Of a stretch of 64,000 nucleotides of DNA, positions 33,564-42,649 are shown piece by piece. The DNA comes from Stomoxys calcitrans (lineage: Eukaryota; Arthropoda; Insecta; Diptera; Muscidae): positions 67,620,951 to 67,684,950 of the forward strand of contig NC_081553.1 of assembly GCF_963082655.1 (NCBI RefSeq), written 5' to 3'. Both the position numbers and the translations under genes were made by a program. Every line of letters starts with the position of its first letter. The first letter of the stretch is position 1. The notes under the pieces are model-generated. The model did no database searches and was not told the origin of the DNA. It worked only from the letters and a program-made list of their open reading frames with translations.

Positions 33564-34019
33564 ATGTTAAACTCTGAAAAGGGTCCACCCATACAAATTA
33601 TGAGCTGCGAGTATAGAGGGGACATCTTAACGCATCGGTTTACGGCAGCAGAATGTTTTGATACCGTCAAAAAGTTCGTTGGAAGTATCCACAATCCCTG
33701 GGGCGCAAATCTCGCCTTTGTGAGAATGATGGACCTCTCCCAGCTCACAAAAGCGACGGTCTTCATCAAAGATGAGGACGGAAAATTCGAGATGGATCAC
33801 ATGATAGAAGTCTTTAACAAGCAAGATTTGGTCGTGGAGAAATGGAAGGTCTTCCACAGGGAGGAGAAGAAGGAAAGAACTCTTCTTGTGGTGGGCATTG
33901 ATCAAGGTTCCTTGACATGTTTGGCTAAGACTGAAGGCATGGCGTACAACAGGTCCAAGGCTGTCTTTTTTAAGATTGGGAAGACTAGAAAAGGCAAATA
34001 TCCTCATATGGACCCATAA
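33564..34019 (+). pseudogene. LINE L4 ORF1-like (gag-like) fragment, 151 codons
   Basis: The frame includes GPPIQIMSCEYRGDILTHRF, SIHNPWGANLAFVRMMDLSQ, KATVFIKDEDGKFEMDHMI and QDLVVEKWKVFHREEKKERT. This composition, followed directly by a LINE endonuclease, suggests the RNA-binding ORF1 protein of this LINE; the domain resembles one seen in many fly ORF1 proteins, but I cannot name it securely. The upstream frame (33350-33550; SYTRVARKQNRDELTYAVID) is probably its N-terminal part, separated by a frameshift. No CCHC zinc knuckles are visible. Confidence 0.5.
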
Positions 34020-34344
34020 GACATTGCAGTGGCAGGACACTCAATACCGCCTAACGCACCCGGCGCCGACGTCGAAACAATCACCGTCACTCTCAATATT
34101 GGGAACACTAAGATAAGAAAAGATTCTAATACTGCAACATCAAACAGTGCAGGGACGAGAGACTCAATACAGCCTAATGATTAGGGACCCGACGATGGAA
34201 CCATTACCGACTTTCTCAAGATTCGAAAGACTAGGATAGGCAAAGATCCTAATATTAAATCTCATTGAATCTCATTGCAGTCCAAGGAACAGGGAGCTGA
34301 CGATGAGACCATCCCCCAGTCCAAGGATTCCCATTTACTGAAGG

Positions 34345-34925
34345 ACCGATGCTTGAGGTCATTCAGATAAACCTCCAACGACAGCGCGACAGCTACACTC
34401 GCTGTGATGGAGAAAATCGGAAAGGGCAAGATTCAAATTGCCTTAATTCAGGAGCCATGGACCACCCGGAACAAAGTTTCTGGACTGAACCATATCCACT
34501 ACCAATAATTCTATGCTAACATTGGTACTCGGCCGAGGACCTGCCTTATTTGTCAAAAAAATTCGAATTATATATTTTCCCCAGAGTTGTCATCGTCGGC
34601 TGCAACAGTGATAACTAATAGGTCACCACATTTAGTGGGGGCAGAGTTCTTGAATACTAACGACCTAATAACACTTAATATTGGTAACACCGTTACCTTT
34701 GTCAATAGGATTTGGGAGGAGGTATTAGATGTGACGATATGTTCGAAAAATCTAATCGATGGGATTCAGTATTGGAGGGTCTCCATGAAACACTCTTTCT
34801 CTGACTTTCGCCACATTAGGTTTAGAATAGCTCGGCCAGCGCCGAATCAAATAATCTTTTGGAATAAGTTGAAAACCAACTGGACAAAATTCGGAAGGCT
34901 ACTCAGAAGAAGACTTGGGTAAAAT
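34345..34925 (+). pseudogene. LINE L4 endonuclease remnant
   Basis: It starts MLEVIQINLQ at 34349, changes frame, and has KGKIQIALIQEPWTTRNKVS (the QEPW catalytic block). The GDFN segment is missing. The 111-codon frame at 34587-34922 has SPHLVGAEFLNTNDLITLNI-like sequence, EVLDVTICSKN and SFSDFRHIRFRIA. In active endonucleases the last motif is SDH; here the catalytic His is Phe. Together these are parts of an apurinic-type endonuclease that would nick target DNA. Confidence 0.65.
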
Positions 34926-35376
34926 AATTCAGATTGTCCAAGCATAGAAGACATTGACGAAAATCTCCACAGGATTACGACTGCACTGGTAGGGTCCTTC
35001 GAAGATAGTTGTCCTCTTCGGGAAAGATAATCAGCTCGAGAAAAACCATGGATGACCGGGGAGATTCGCAATATTGGGAAAGAGTTCCTCAGACTTTTTC
35101 ACAGAGCACGTCGTAAAAAAACGAAGTTTATTGGAAGTGTATTACACACGACTCCAGGAATAACATAAGATTACCAGAGCGGCAAAATGTGCCTCCTGGA
35201 AACTTTTCTGCGAATAGGTCGATAGCGTTAATGACGCCGCCAAGATAAAAAACGTTTCTTTCAAAAACCCATGTCCAAACTGAAACTTTAGTAGATGACA
35301 TGGCAGTGAGAGCAGAGACTACGGAGGACATGATGAAAACCCATTTTCCACAGGATACGGCGGGACACCGTAATCT

Positions 35377-35713
35377 TTGAATAATGATGATGATCAAAGG
35401 TTTATAACTACGGAATTTATGGTTATGGAATCCTTGAGGAACATCAAACCACTTAAGTCACCAGGACCTGATGAAATATTTCCGGCGTTGCTACAGAAAG
35501 AGGCAGACTATCTGGCACCTCATCTGGCAACATTTTTCACAGGGTGCCTAGGACTTGCATATACTCCGAAAGCATAGCTGGAGGCAATGGTGGTATTTAT
35601 ATTCCAGCCCGGCTAGGCAAGTTATGCGACACCAAAGGCCTACAGACATATAAGCCTTACCACCTTTCTACTCAAAATAATGGAACGTATTGTGGACACA
35701 ATGATAAAGATAA
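35377..35713 (+). pseudogene. LINE L4 reverse transcriptase fingers
   Basis: The reading is SLRNIKPLKSPGPDEIFPAL, then LQKEADYLAPHLATFF, LGLAYTPKAW-like and, after frameshifts, a YR.ISLTTFLLKIMERIVD-like block ending at 35710. The SPGPDGI and ISLT.FLLK.MER motifs are RT blocks 1 and 2 of Jockey/R1/LOA-type LINEs. The catalytic palm would follow but is cut off by the poly-G/Helitron junction. Confidence 0.7.
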
Positions 35714-37896
35714 GGGGGGGGGGGGGGGGGGGGGGGGCGGACCCTCCCCCTTACCCCAATTTTCAGTAACGCCAGATCTCGGAGATGGGTGGTGCGGTTT
35801 AAGCGAAATTTTGTGTGCTCTCATATAGTACCCTAAAAATAAAAATTTGGTGTCCAAATTTCGGATGGGGTACCTGGGGGGGCCGCCCCACCCTAAAACC
35901 TACCAAACATGTATTAACACCGATCACGACAATATGGGACTCAAATGAAAGGTATTTAGGATAAGAAAACGTATCTGATATCCATTTGTCGAACCAAGTG
36001 CTAGGGGGACCACCCCAACCCCCCAAAACACCCCTAAATCGGACATATTTACCGACCAAGGCAATATGGGACTCAAATGAAAGGTATTTGCGAGTAGAAT
36101 ACGAATTTGATATCAAATGTGGGACTACGTTTCTGGGGGTCCACCCCTTCCCCAAAACACCCTCAAACAGGACTTATTTACTGACCATGGGAATATGGGG
36201 CTTAAATAAAAGGTACTTGAATTTAGAATACGAATATGATATACAAATATGAGACCAAGTGTTTGGGGGCCGCCTGTCCCCAAAGGGGACACATTTACGA
36301 CCACAGCCACATGGGGCTCAAATGAAAGGTATTTGGGAGTAAAGCACAAATATGATATCAATATTCGGGAAAAGTGTCTATGGGGCCACCCCACCCCCAC
36401 AACACCACCCAACCCCCACAACACCACCCAACCCCCAAAACACTCCTAACTCGGACATATACCGATCATGGCAATATAGGACTCAAATGAAAGGTATTTG
36501 CGAGTAGAATACGAATATGATATCCAAATGTGTGATTACGTTTGTGGGGGGGGGGGGGGGTGGACCCCTTCCCCAAAACACCCCCCAAACAGGACTTATG
36601 TACTGACCATGGGAATATTGGGCTTAAATAAAAGGTATTTGAGTGTAGAATTAGAATCTGATATCCAAATATGGGACCTAGTGTTTGGGGGCCGCCTCTC
36701 ACTAAAAACCTCCCCCAAAGCTGAGAAATTTACGACCACAGCCATATGGGGCTCAAATGAAAGGTCTTTGGGAGTAAAGCACGAATCTGGTATCAATGTT
36801 TGGGAAAAGTGTCTATGGGGCCACACCACCCACATAGGAAGTATTTGCTGACTTTTGCAATATGAGGCTCAAATAAGAGGGTTTTTAGAGTGGAACACGA
36901 ATCCGATATATATTGCCAAGGCCAACCCACTGAGGGGCCGCCCATCCCTCAAAACACCCCCAAGCCGGTCATGTTTGCCGACTATGGAAATATGGGGCTC
37001 AAATTAAAGGTATTTGGGAGTAGACCACGTATCTGATATCAACATTAGGGATCAACTATTTAGCGGACGTCCCACCACCATAACAACCCCCAAATAGGAT
37101 GTATTTGCTCACCAAGACAATTTGGGTCGTAAAGAGAGTGGAACTAAATATTTATAGTTTTTAGGGCAAATACACCAAACCGGGCTTAGTGTTTGGGCGA
37201 CCAATCCCCAAAACACCCCTAAATCGGTGTTTTTACCGACCATGACAATGTGGGCCATAATGAAAAGTAATGGGGGTAGAGTAAGAATTGTTACCCATTT
37301 TCGGAACCAATTTTCTGGGGGTCTACCCCTTTCCGAAAATACCCCACACACAGCAATTTTTTAGTTCAAATAAAGGTATTTGGGAGTAGAATACGATTTT
37401 GATACCCAAATGTAGGACCATGTATTTAGGGCATCACCCCTTTCCCAAAACACCCCCAAAGGGAAAAAATTTTTCGGCCATGCCAATATGTGGCTCAAAT
37501 AAAATGTATTTGAGATTAGAAAACTAATTTGATAACCTATTTTGGGGCCCTGTGTTTGGGGGACGTCTCATCCTGTAAACTCCTCTTAAGCCAATGCCAA
37601 TATGGGGGTTAAATTAATGGTATTTGAGAGAAGAGCACGATGCTGATATTTATTCAGAGTCAAGTATCTGGGAGTACACCTTACATCCAAACTTAAATTC
37701 GTATATTCCAATAAAGATCATATGGGATTCAGATAATGACACTTATATTGTTAAACTCTTAGTCAAGCGATATACTATTTTCGTAGCATGGTATTTCACA
37801 AAAAAATCGTTAATTGTCGAAAATAAATATTCCAAGGAAACTTTTGTTCCATATAAAGTAAAAGAAGGCGCAGCGGAGCGGGCCCGGGTCAGCTAG
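35714..37896 (+). mobile_element. Helitron family A copy A3, intact 3' end
   Basis: It opens with a 24-G run (35714-35737) and then GGACCCTCCCCCTTACCCC, which in A2 and A6 lies about 120-150 bp from the 5' end, so the 5' terminus is missing. About 14 interior units follow; a three-unit block at about 36035-36450 is duplicated at about 36450-36840. A 15-G run lies at 36546-36560. The 3' end is GCAGCGGAGCGGGCCCGG, then GTCAG, then CTAG at 37893-37896 followed by T. There is no Rep/helicase coding sequence. Confidence 0.85.
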
Positions 37897-37969
37897 TCAG
37901 GCTATAAATACTACTTTCATGGAATGTCGAAGGGCCTTATATAACTCATTGGGCCAACTCAGTATAGAA

Positions 37970-38170
37970 TAAGTAAAAGCGTACAAAGTTCGACCGGGCC
38001 AAATCTTGGGAACGCAATGTGAACACTACTACCTAAGTTCATCGAAATCGGTGCCAAATTAGATAGAGCCTCCATATCATCAGTGTAAATATCATTGAAG
38101 ACTCGGCCTGACCATTATCTAATCTCAATTGTAGCCTTATAAGATTTTTGGCAAAATTCGAGTTTTCAAC
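37970..38170 (+). mobile_element. DINE-1-like head fragment
   Basis: It contains AATAAGTAAAAGCGTACAAA, TTCGACCGGGCCAAATCTTG and a diverged unit with TCATCGAAATCGGTGCCAAA and TAGATAGAGCCTCCATAT. Only the first 150-200 bp are present. Confidence 0.55.
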
Positions 38171-39520
38171 TTTTGCTCGAAATGGGTTAGCCAATCCGCA
38201 CTTTTCAATTTAAGTTTTTTTCTTTAATTATTGGTTTAAACGTCATAATATTAAAATTAAGTTTTTTTTGCGAAATTAGTTTTGTGGTTTTTTTTTAGCT
38301 TTTAAAGAGATTATAAACTTTACCTGCAAACCCTTGGGTAGAGTAAGTGTTAAGGTTATTAAAGTTAAATGTTGCTGCCCACAACTTGGTGGCAAATTTT
38401 CCAACTTCATCATCTTGTAGGCCATTTCTCATAAAGAGGTGTTTACATCTCAGCCTAAAACAATAAAACAATACGCCCGCCTTTCCTAATTTTCATCACT
38501 ACACAAACATCTACGGTGGTAGGCTGTGTAATTGTCAGTCAGAAATTAATTTTAATTGCAGTCAACCAAGCCCAGCTAACTAACCTAACTTAAAAGAAAC
38601 ACCAAACAATCAAGCCTTGGGTTCAATGACCAACGCCCAGTCAGGCATTAGTCATTACTAACTGGCCACCATTAGAGCTGTTCCGAGTTTTTGCATTTAA
38701 GCCAATGATTTTTTTTTTTGGTTTCTTATAGAGGGGTATTGTTTTCCAGCATTTCGCTGGCGGCGCTGGAGGTTGACAAATGAGCTTTGCCAGTGCTAGT
38801 GGTTACCTTACATTTTGCAGGTTTCCACAAAGGCGATCGCACCTGCTAATGTCATGCGTACATCGTACATTGGGCGGTTAAGAAAGTAAATACCTTCACA
38901 CATCTCTGTGTAGTTACTCATGCTGGCTGGTGGCAGCTGAGTGCATAGCACAACTCATCCGTAATTTTGTTGCTGTTGTTGTTGTTGTTGTTTAACAAGA
39001 AGGCGAAAATAAAGAAGGTGACGAGACTGTAAGTAAAAAATCACAATTTCAGTGAAAGTTAAACCGTGTGAATTGCTCAAGAAAATGTAGTAATTTTTTG
39101 GAAAAATTTGCTCACTCAACTTGAATTAATCAAAGAAAAGTTTCTTTGGCCATTGCCAAACAATGGCAAACTTCTTCAATTAAAATCTCTTTAAAACTAA
39201 CGATGGGGTCTTATGGCTTTGCTTGTAAGATAACATTTAAAATTATAACTTTATTTTCTGGGGGTAGTGCTGAAAAAGTCAAAGACTAAAAACAAACACC
39301 TTAATATTTTGAAAGAGTTCACCAAATTTGAATAATGACCGAAAACGTCAAACACCTAAACTTAGATCTCAGGGGATTCTTGTTAAGGTAAAAGGTTAAA
39401 GATCTTTCTTACAGTTGTACTAAAGTTGACAGGAACGTTTTTGGCTGAAGGAAATGAAGCAGGTCCCGGAAACTCCATAAAAACCTGCAAAAACGGGCTT
39501 TATTTCTTATGACTATATAA
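38171..39520. other. Unassigned sequence
   Basis: I see no supported gene. A GTT microsatellite (GTTGCTGTTGTTGTTGTTG) lies at 38969-38990. A GTAAGT donor-like site at about 39029 follows a purine-rich stretch, but there is no open frame to support an exon. Confidence 0.4.
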
Positions 39521-39778
39521 CGAACATTCCATTAAGGAATATCAAAAAGTGCAGTCCCACTAAAGTTTTAGCTTAATGATAAGCAACCTTCTTTTCTTGC
39601 CGAGTCTGAACGTACATAGCGACACTCCTTGGTAGAAGGGTTTTATGATAGGCGTATACCTCACAACTGTCGCCAGCATTAGAAAGAGCATAACCACTGC
39701 TGAAATTTTTTTCTGATGTTTATGCCAGGATTTGAAATCTGGGATCTGGATCTGGGCCATGGTGGCCTCCGCTAAACC
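39521..39778 (-). mobile_element. SINE, diverged
   Basis: The minus strand follows the SINE from the tRNA-derived head (GGAGGCCACCATGG at the right end, with a degraded box B) through CAGAAAAAAATTTCAGCAG, TTATGCTCTTTCTAATGC, GTGAGGTATACGCC and the tail GGAATGTTCG. It is an old copy with many substitutions. Confidence 0.65.
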
Positions 39779-39838
39779 ATGACTTAAGCAATGAAAATTT
39801 TAATTCTTGACTAGAATTATAATATTGGACATACTGTG

Positions 39839-39955
39839 TTGTTGTTGTTGTAGCAGTGTGTTGTACACCGAGGCGGCAGCCCTTGCCAATGAAGGAATCC
39901 ATCGACTTAATCCGGTACGTACAACCGGCTGCCATGGGACTGGATACATACTATC
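39839..39955 (+). repeat. Interspersed repeat fragment with GTT start
   Basis: It begins GTTGTTGTTGTTGTAGCAGT and continues GTGTTGTACACCGAGGCGGC, AGCCCTTGCCAATGAAGGA and GTACGTACAACCGGCTGCCA. I recall this as a common fly interspersed sequence, possibly a LINE 3' end, but there is no second copy in the window to test that. Confidence 0.35.
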
Positions 39956-39985
39956 TATCTATACAATACCACCTTAGAACAGAGG

Positions 39986-40049
39986 TTACAGAAAAATTTA
40001 TCAGCGGTGGTTGTCCCCTCCAAATGCTGGCGACATTTGTGAGGTATTT
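39986..40049 (+). mobile_element. SINE body fragment
   Basis: It matches the SINE region just after the tRNA-like head: AGAAAAATTTATCAGCGGTGG, TGTCCCCTCC, AATGCTGGCGACATTTGTGA and GGTA. Only about 60 bp remain. Confidence 0.6.
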
Positions 40050-40059
40050 ATTAGGCCGA

Positions 40060-40350
40060 ACCTAATATGGTCCAGATCGTAGCATACTTGATATAGGTGC
40101 CATATAGACCGATCTGCCGTTTTTGATTTTGGGCATATGACAGGCGCATTTATTGCCCAATTTTTCTGAAATTTTGAACAGTAAGTTGTATGAAGACACC
40201 AAATATTCATCCCAAATAAGGTCCAGATAAGACAATATTTAGATATAGCCGCCATATAGAGCGATCTGGCGATTAAGAGTCGAAATTTCATGTGAATCGG
40301 ATCAGATTCAGATATATCTCCCATATATTGATTTTGCATTTGGGAGGTGG
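40060..40350 (-). mobile_element. DINE-1-like interior fragment
   Basis: On the minus strand it has about two units with AGATCGGTCTATATGGCACC and TATTGTCTTATCTGGACC plus CAAAATTTCAGAAAAATTGG. Neither head nor tail is attached. A SINE begins at its right edge. Confidence 0.6.
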
Positions 40351-40590
40351 GAGGCCACCGTAGCGCAGAGGTTAGCATGTCCGCCTATGACGCTGAACGC
40401 CTGGGTTCGAATCCTGGCGAGACCATCAGAAAAAATTTTCAGTGGTGGTTTTCCCCTCCTAATGCTGGCAACATTTGTGAGAAAAAGGAGGCACCTTATC
40501 ATTGAGCTTAAACTTGAATCGGACTGCACTCATTGATATGGGATAAGTTTGCCCCAGTTCCTTAATGGAATGTTCATGGGCAAAATTTTC
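40351..40590 (+). mobile_element. SINE with intact head and internal deletion
   Basis: The head is nearly identical to the full copy at 16930, with box A TAGCGCAGAGGTTAGCATG and box B GGGTTCGAATCCTGG. The body jumps from AACATTTGTGAG to AAAAAGGAGGC, losing about 70 bp. The tail ends near GGAATGTTCATGGGCAAA. Target duplications are not clear. Confidence 0.85.
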
Positions 40591-40597
40591 AATTTTG

Positions 40598-41003
40598 TTT
40601 GCAATCTTTTGACCTATCTTCTCAAAATTCTGCATAAAGCTTTCATCTACGTCTACATCAATATCTAGAAGTTCGATCGGAATCGGTCCAGATTTGATGA
40701 TGAGGAATTGCATGTTGTTCACAAAATCGTTTTTCATTCTGTGCCTCAAAGTTGGTTCAAATCTTACATCTATTTGGTATGGTCATAGTCGTAGTCGTAC
40801 GACTACGACAACTTCGACTCAGACTCTCAGACGACCACTTCGATACTCAGAAGGAAGAGAGCTAGACCCAATGATGAGTACACCGATCGACTCAGAATCA
40901 CTCTGATTCGATTTAGCTATGTCTTTCTGTCTGTCTTTCCATGTTAGTTTGTTTACAAAGTACAGGTCGCAATCCGATCGTCTTCAAATTTGTTTATTTC
41001 GGC
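40598..41003 (-). mobile_element. DINE-1-like family C fragments (C7)
   Basis: Two pieces: an interior unit (about 40600-40710; CTTCTCAAAATTCTGCATAA, GAATCGGTCCAGATTTGATG) and a tail piece (about 40865-41003; CGATCGACTCAGAATCACTC, TTTAGCTATGTCTTTCTGTC, GTTTACAAAGTACAGGTCGC). Between them lies unassigned sequence with CGACTACGACAACTTCGACT. Confidence 0.6.
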
Positions 41004-42571
41004 TTATGTGGGGGCTATATCTGTATATAGACCGATTCAAAGCATACTTGGCACCAATGTTGAAAGTCATAGCTCATGTCTTCACTCCAAATTTCGGCCA
41101 AATCGGATGAAAATTGAGGCTTCTAGGTGCTCAAGAAGTCAAATCGTTGGATCGGTTTATGTGGGGGCTATATCTGTTTATAGACCGATTCAAATCATCT
41201 TGGCACCGATGATGAAATTCATAGCTCATGTCTTCGCTCCAAATTTCAGCCAAATCGGTTGAAAATTGAGACTTCTAGGTACTCAAGAAGTCAAATCGGG
41301 GGATCGGTTCATGTGGGGGCTATATCTGTTTATAGACCGACTCAAAGCATACTTGGCACCAATGTTGAAAGTCATAGCTCATGTCTTCACTCCAAATTTC
41401 GGCCAAATCGGATGAAAATTGAGGCTTCTAGGTGCTCAAGAAGTCAAATCGTTGGATCGGTTTATGTGGGGGCTATATCTGTTTATAGACCGATTCAAAG
41501 CATACTTGACACCAATGTTGAAAGTCATAGCTCATGTCTTCACTCCAAATTTCGGCCAAATCGGATGAAAATTGAGGCTTCTAGGTGCTCAAGAAGTCAA
41601 ATCGTTGGATCGGTTTATGTGGGGGCTATATCTGTTTATAGACCGATTCAAAGCATACTTGGCACCAATGTTGAAAGTCATAGCTCATGTCTTCACTCCA
41701 AATTTCGGCCAAATCGGATGAAAATTGAGGCTTCTAGGTGCTCAAGAAGTCAAATCGTTGGATCGGTTTATGTGGGGGCTATATCTGTTTATAGACCGAT
41801 TCAAAGCATACTTGACACCGATGTTGAAAATCATTGCTCATGTCTTCGCTCCAAATTTCGACCAAATCGGTTGAAAATTGAGGCTTCTAGGTACTCAAGA
41901 AGTCAAATCGGTGGATCGGTTTATGTGGGGGCTATATCTGTTTATAGACCGAATTGGATCATACATGGATATTGGAAGTCATAAATCAAGTATTGTTCTA
42001 AATTTCACCTAAACCGGATGCAAAGAGAGGCTTCTAAAGGCTCTCGAAGTGAAATAGTGCAATGGGTTTATATGGGGGCTATATCCAAATCTTAACCGAT
42101 ATAGCCCATTTTTAATCCACAACGACCCATATCAATATTAAGTACCTGTGCAAAATTTCAAGCGGCTAGCTATACGCGTTCGACTGCTATCGTGATTTTG
42201 ACAGACGGACATGCCTAGTTCGACTCAGAATGTCGAGATGTTCCAGAATATTCATATTGGGTTGCCCAAAAAGTAATTGCGGATTTTTTTAAAGAAAGTA
42301 AATGCATTTTTAATAAAACTTAGAATGAACTTTAATCAAATATACTTTTTTACACTTTTTTTCTAAAGCAAGCTAAAAGTAACAGCTGATAACTGACAGA
42401 AGAAAGAATGCAATTACAGAGTCACAAGCTGTAAAAACATTTTTCAATGCCGACTATATGAAAAATCCGCAATTACTTTTTGGGCAACCCAATACTTTAT
42501 GGGGTCGCTGATCAATATTTCGAGGTATTATAAAAGGAATGACTAGATTAGTAAACCCCCATTCTATGGTG
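41004..42571 (+). mobile_element. DINE-1-like element with 153-bp tandem array
   Basis: Six units run from about 41004 to 41990. Marker AGCATACTTGGCACC starts at 41041, 41346, 41499, 41652 and 41805, with a diverged copy near 41193, giving a period of 153 bp (41041 to 41346 spans 305 bp). Each unit has TGGATCGGTTTATGTGGGGG, CTATATCTGTTTATAGACCG and AAATCGGATGAAAATTGAGG. After the array come AAATTTCAAGCGGCTAGC, a short AGACGGACAT microsatellite and the tail ACTTTATGGGGTCGCTGATC ... GGTGGTGGGTATA. The head is missing. A mariner MITE interrupts the tail. The 241-codon frame at 41259-41984 exists only because 153 is a multiple of three. Confidence 0.85.
42257..42492. mobile_element. Mariner-type MITE, copy 3 (complete, 236 bp)
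   Basis: Inverted repeats TTGGGTTGCCCAAAAAGTAA and its complement bound the element, with TA at 42255-42256 and 42493-42494 as target duplication. The host DINE-1-like tail (GAATATTCATA / TACTTTATGGGG) is continuous across it. There is no ORF. This is the reference copy for the family in this window. Confidence 0.95.
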
Positions 42572-42649
42572 GTGGGTATACAAAAGATACTAAATGCATC
42601 CATTGTGTTGGGTTCACAAAGTTCTTCAAATACTCGAAAGTGGTAAAAA

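Larger units (their letters stand above)
33340..35713 (+). mobile_element. R1/LOA-like LINE L4: ORF1, endonuclease and RT start
   Basis: Coding traces occur in order: an ORF1-like region (about 33350-34300), an endonuclease (about 34350-34920) and the RT fingers (about 35377-35710). Sequence similarity in the endonuclease start (TATLAVMEKIGKGKIQIALI) ties it to LINE L3, and so to L1 and L2. It stops at a run of 24 G at 35714, where Helitron A3 begins. The RT palm, RNase H and C-terminus are absent. Several frameshifts make it non-functional. Confidence 0.7.

Noticed and set aside
38890..39035. Possible exon ending at a GTAAGT donor site near 39029
   Set aside because: No open frame or codon pattern, no acceptor that I can support; an isolated donor-like hexamer is expected by chance.
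41259..41984. 241-codon ORF with 51-residue repeats
   Set aside because: The repeat unit is 153 bp, a multiple of three, inside a DINE-1-like element; the frame stays open for that reason. No start context, domain or upstream gene supports it.
41004..41990. Regular 153-bp repeats as a CRISPR-like array
   Set aside because: The whole unit is repeated without unique spacers, and the genome is eukaryotic.
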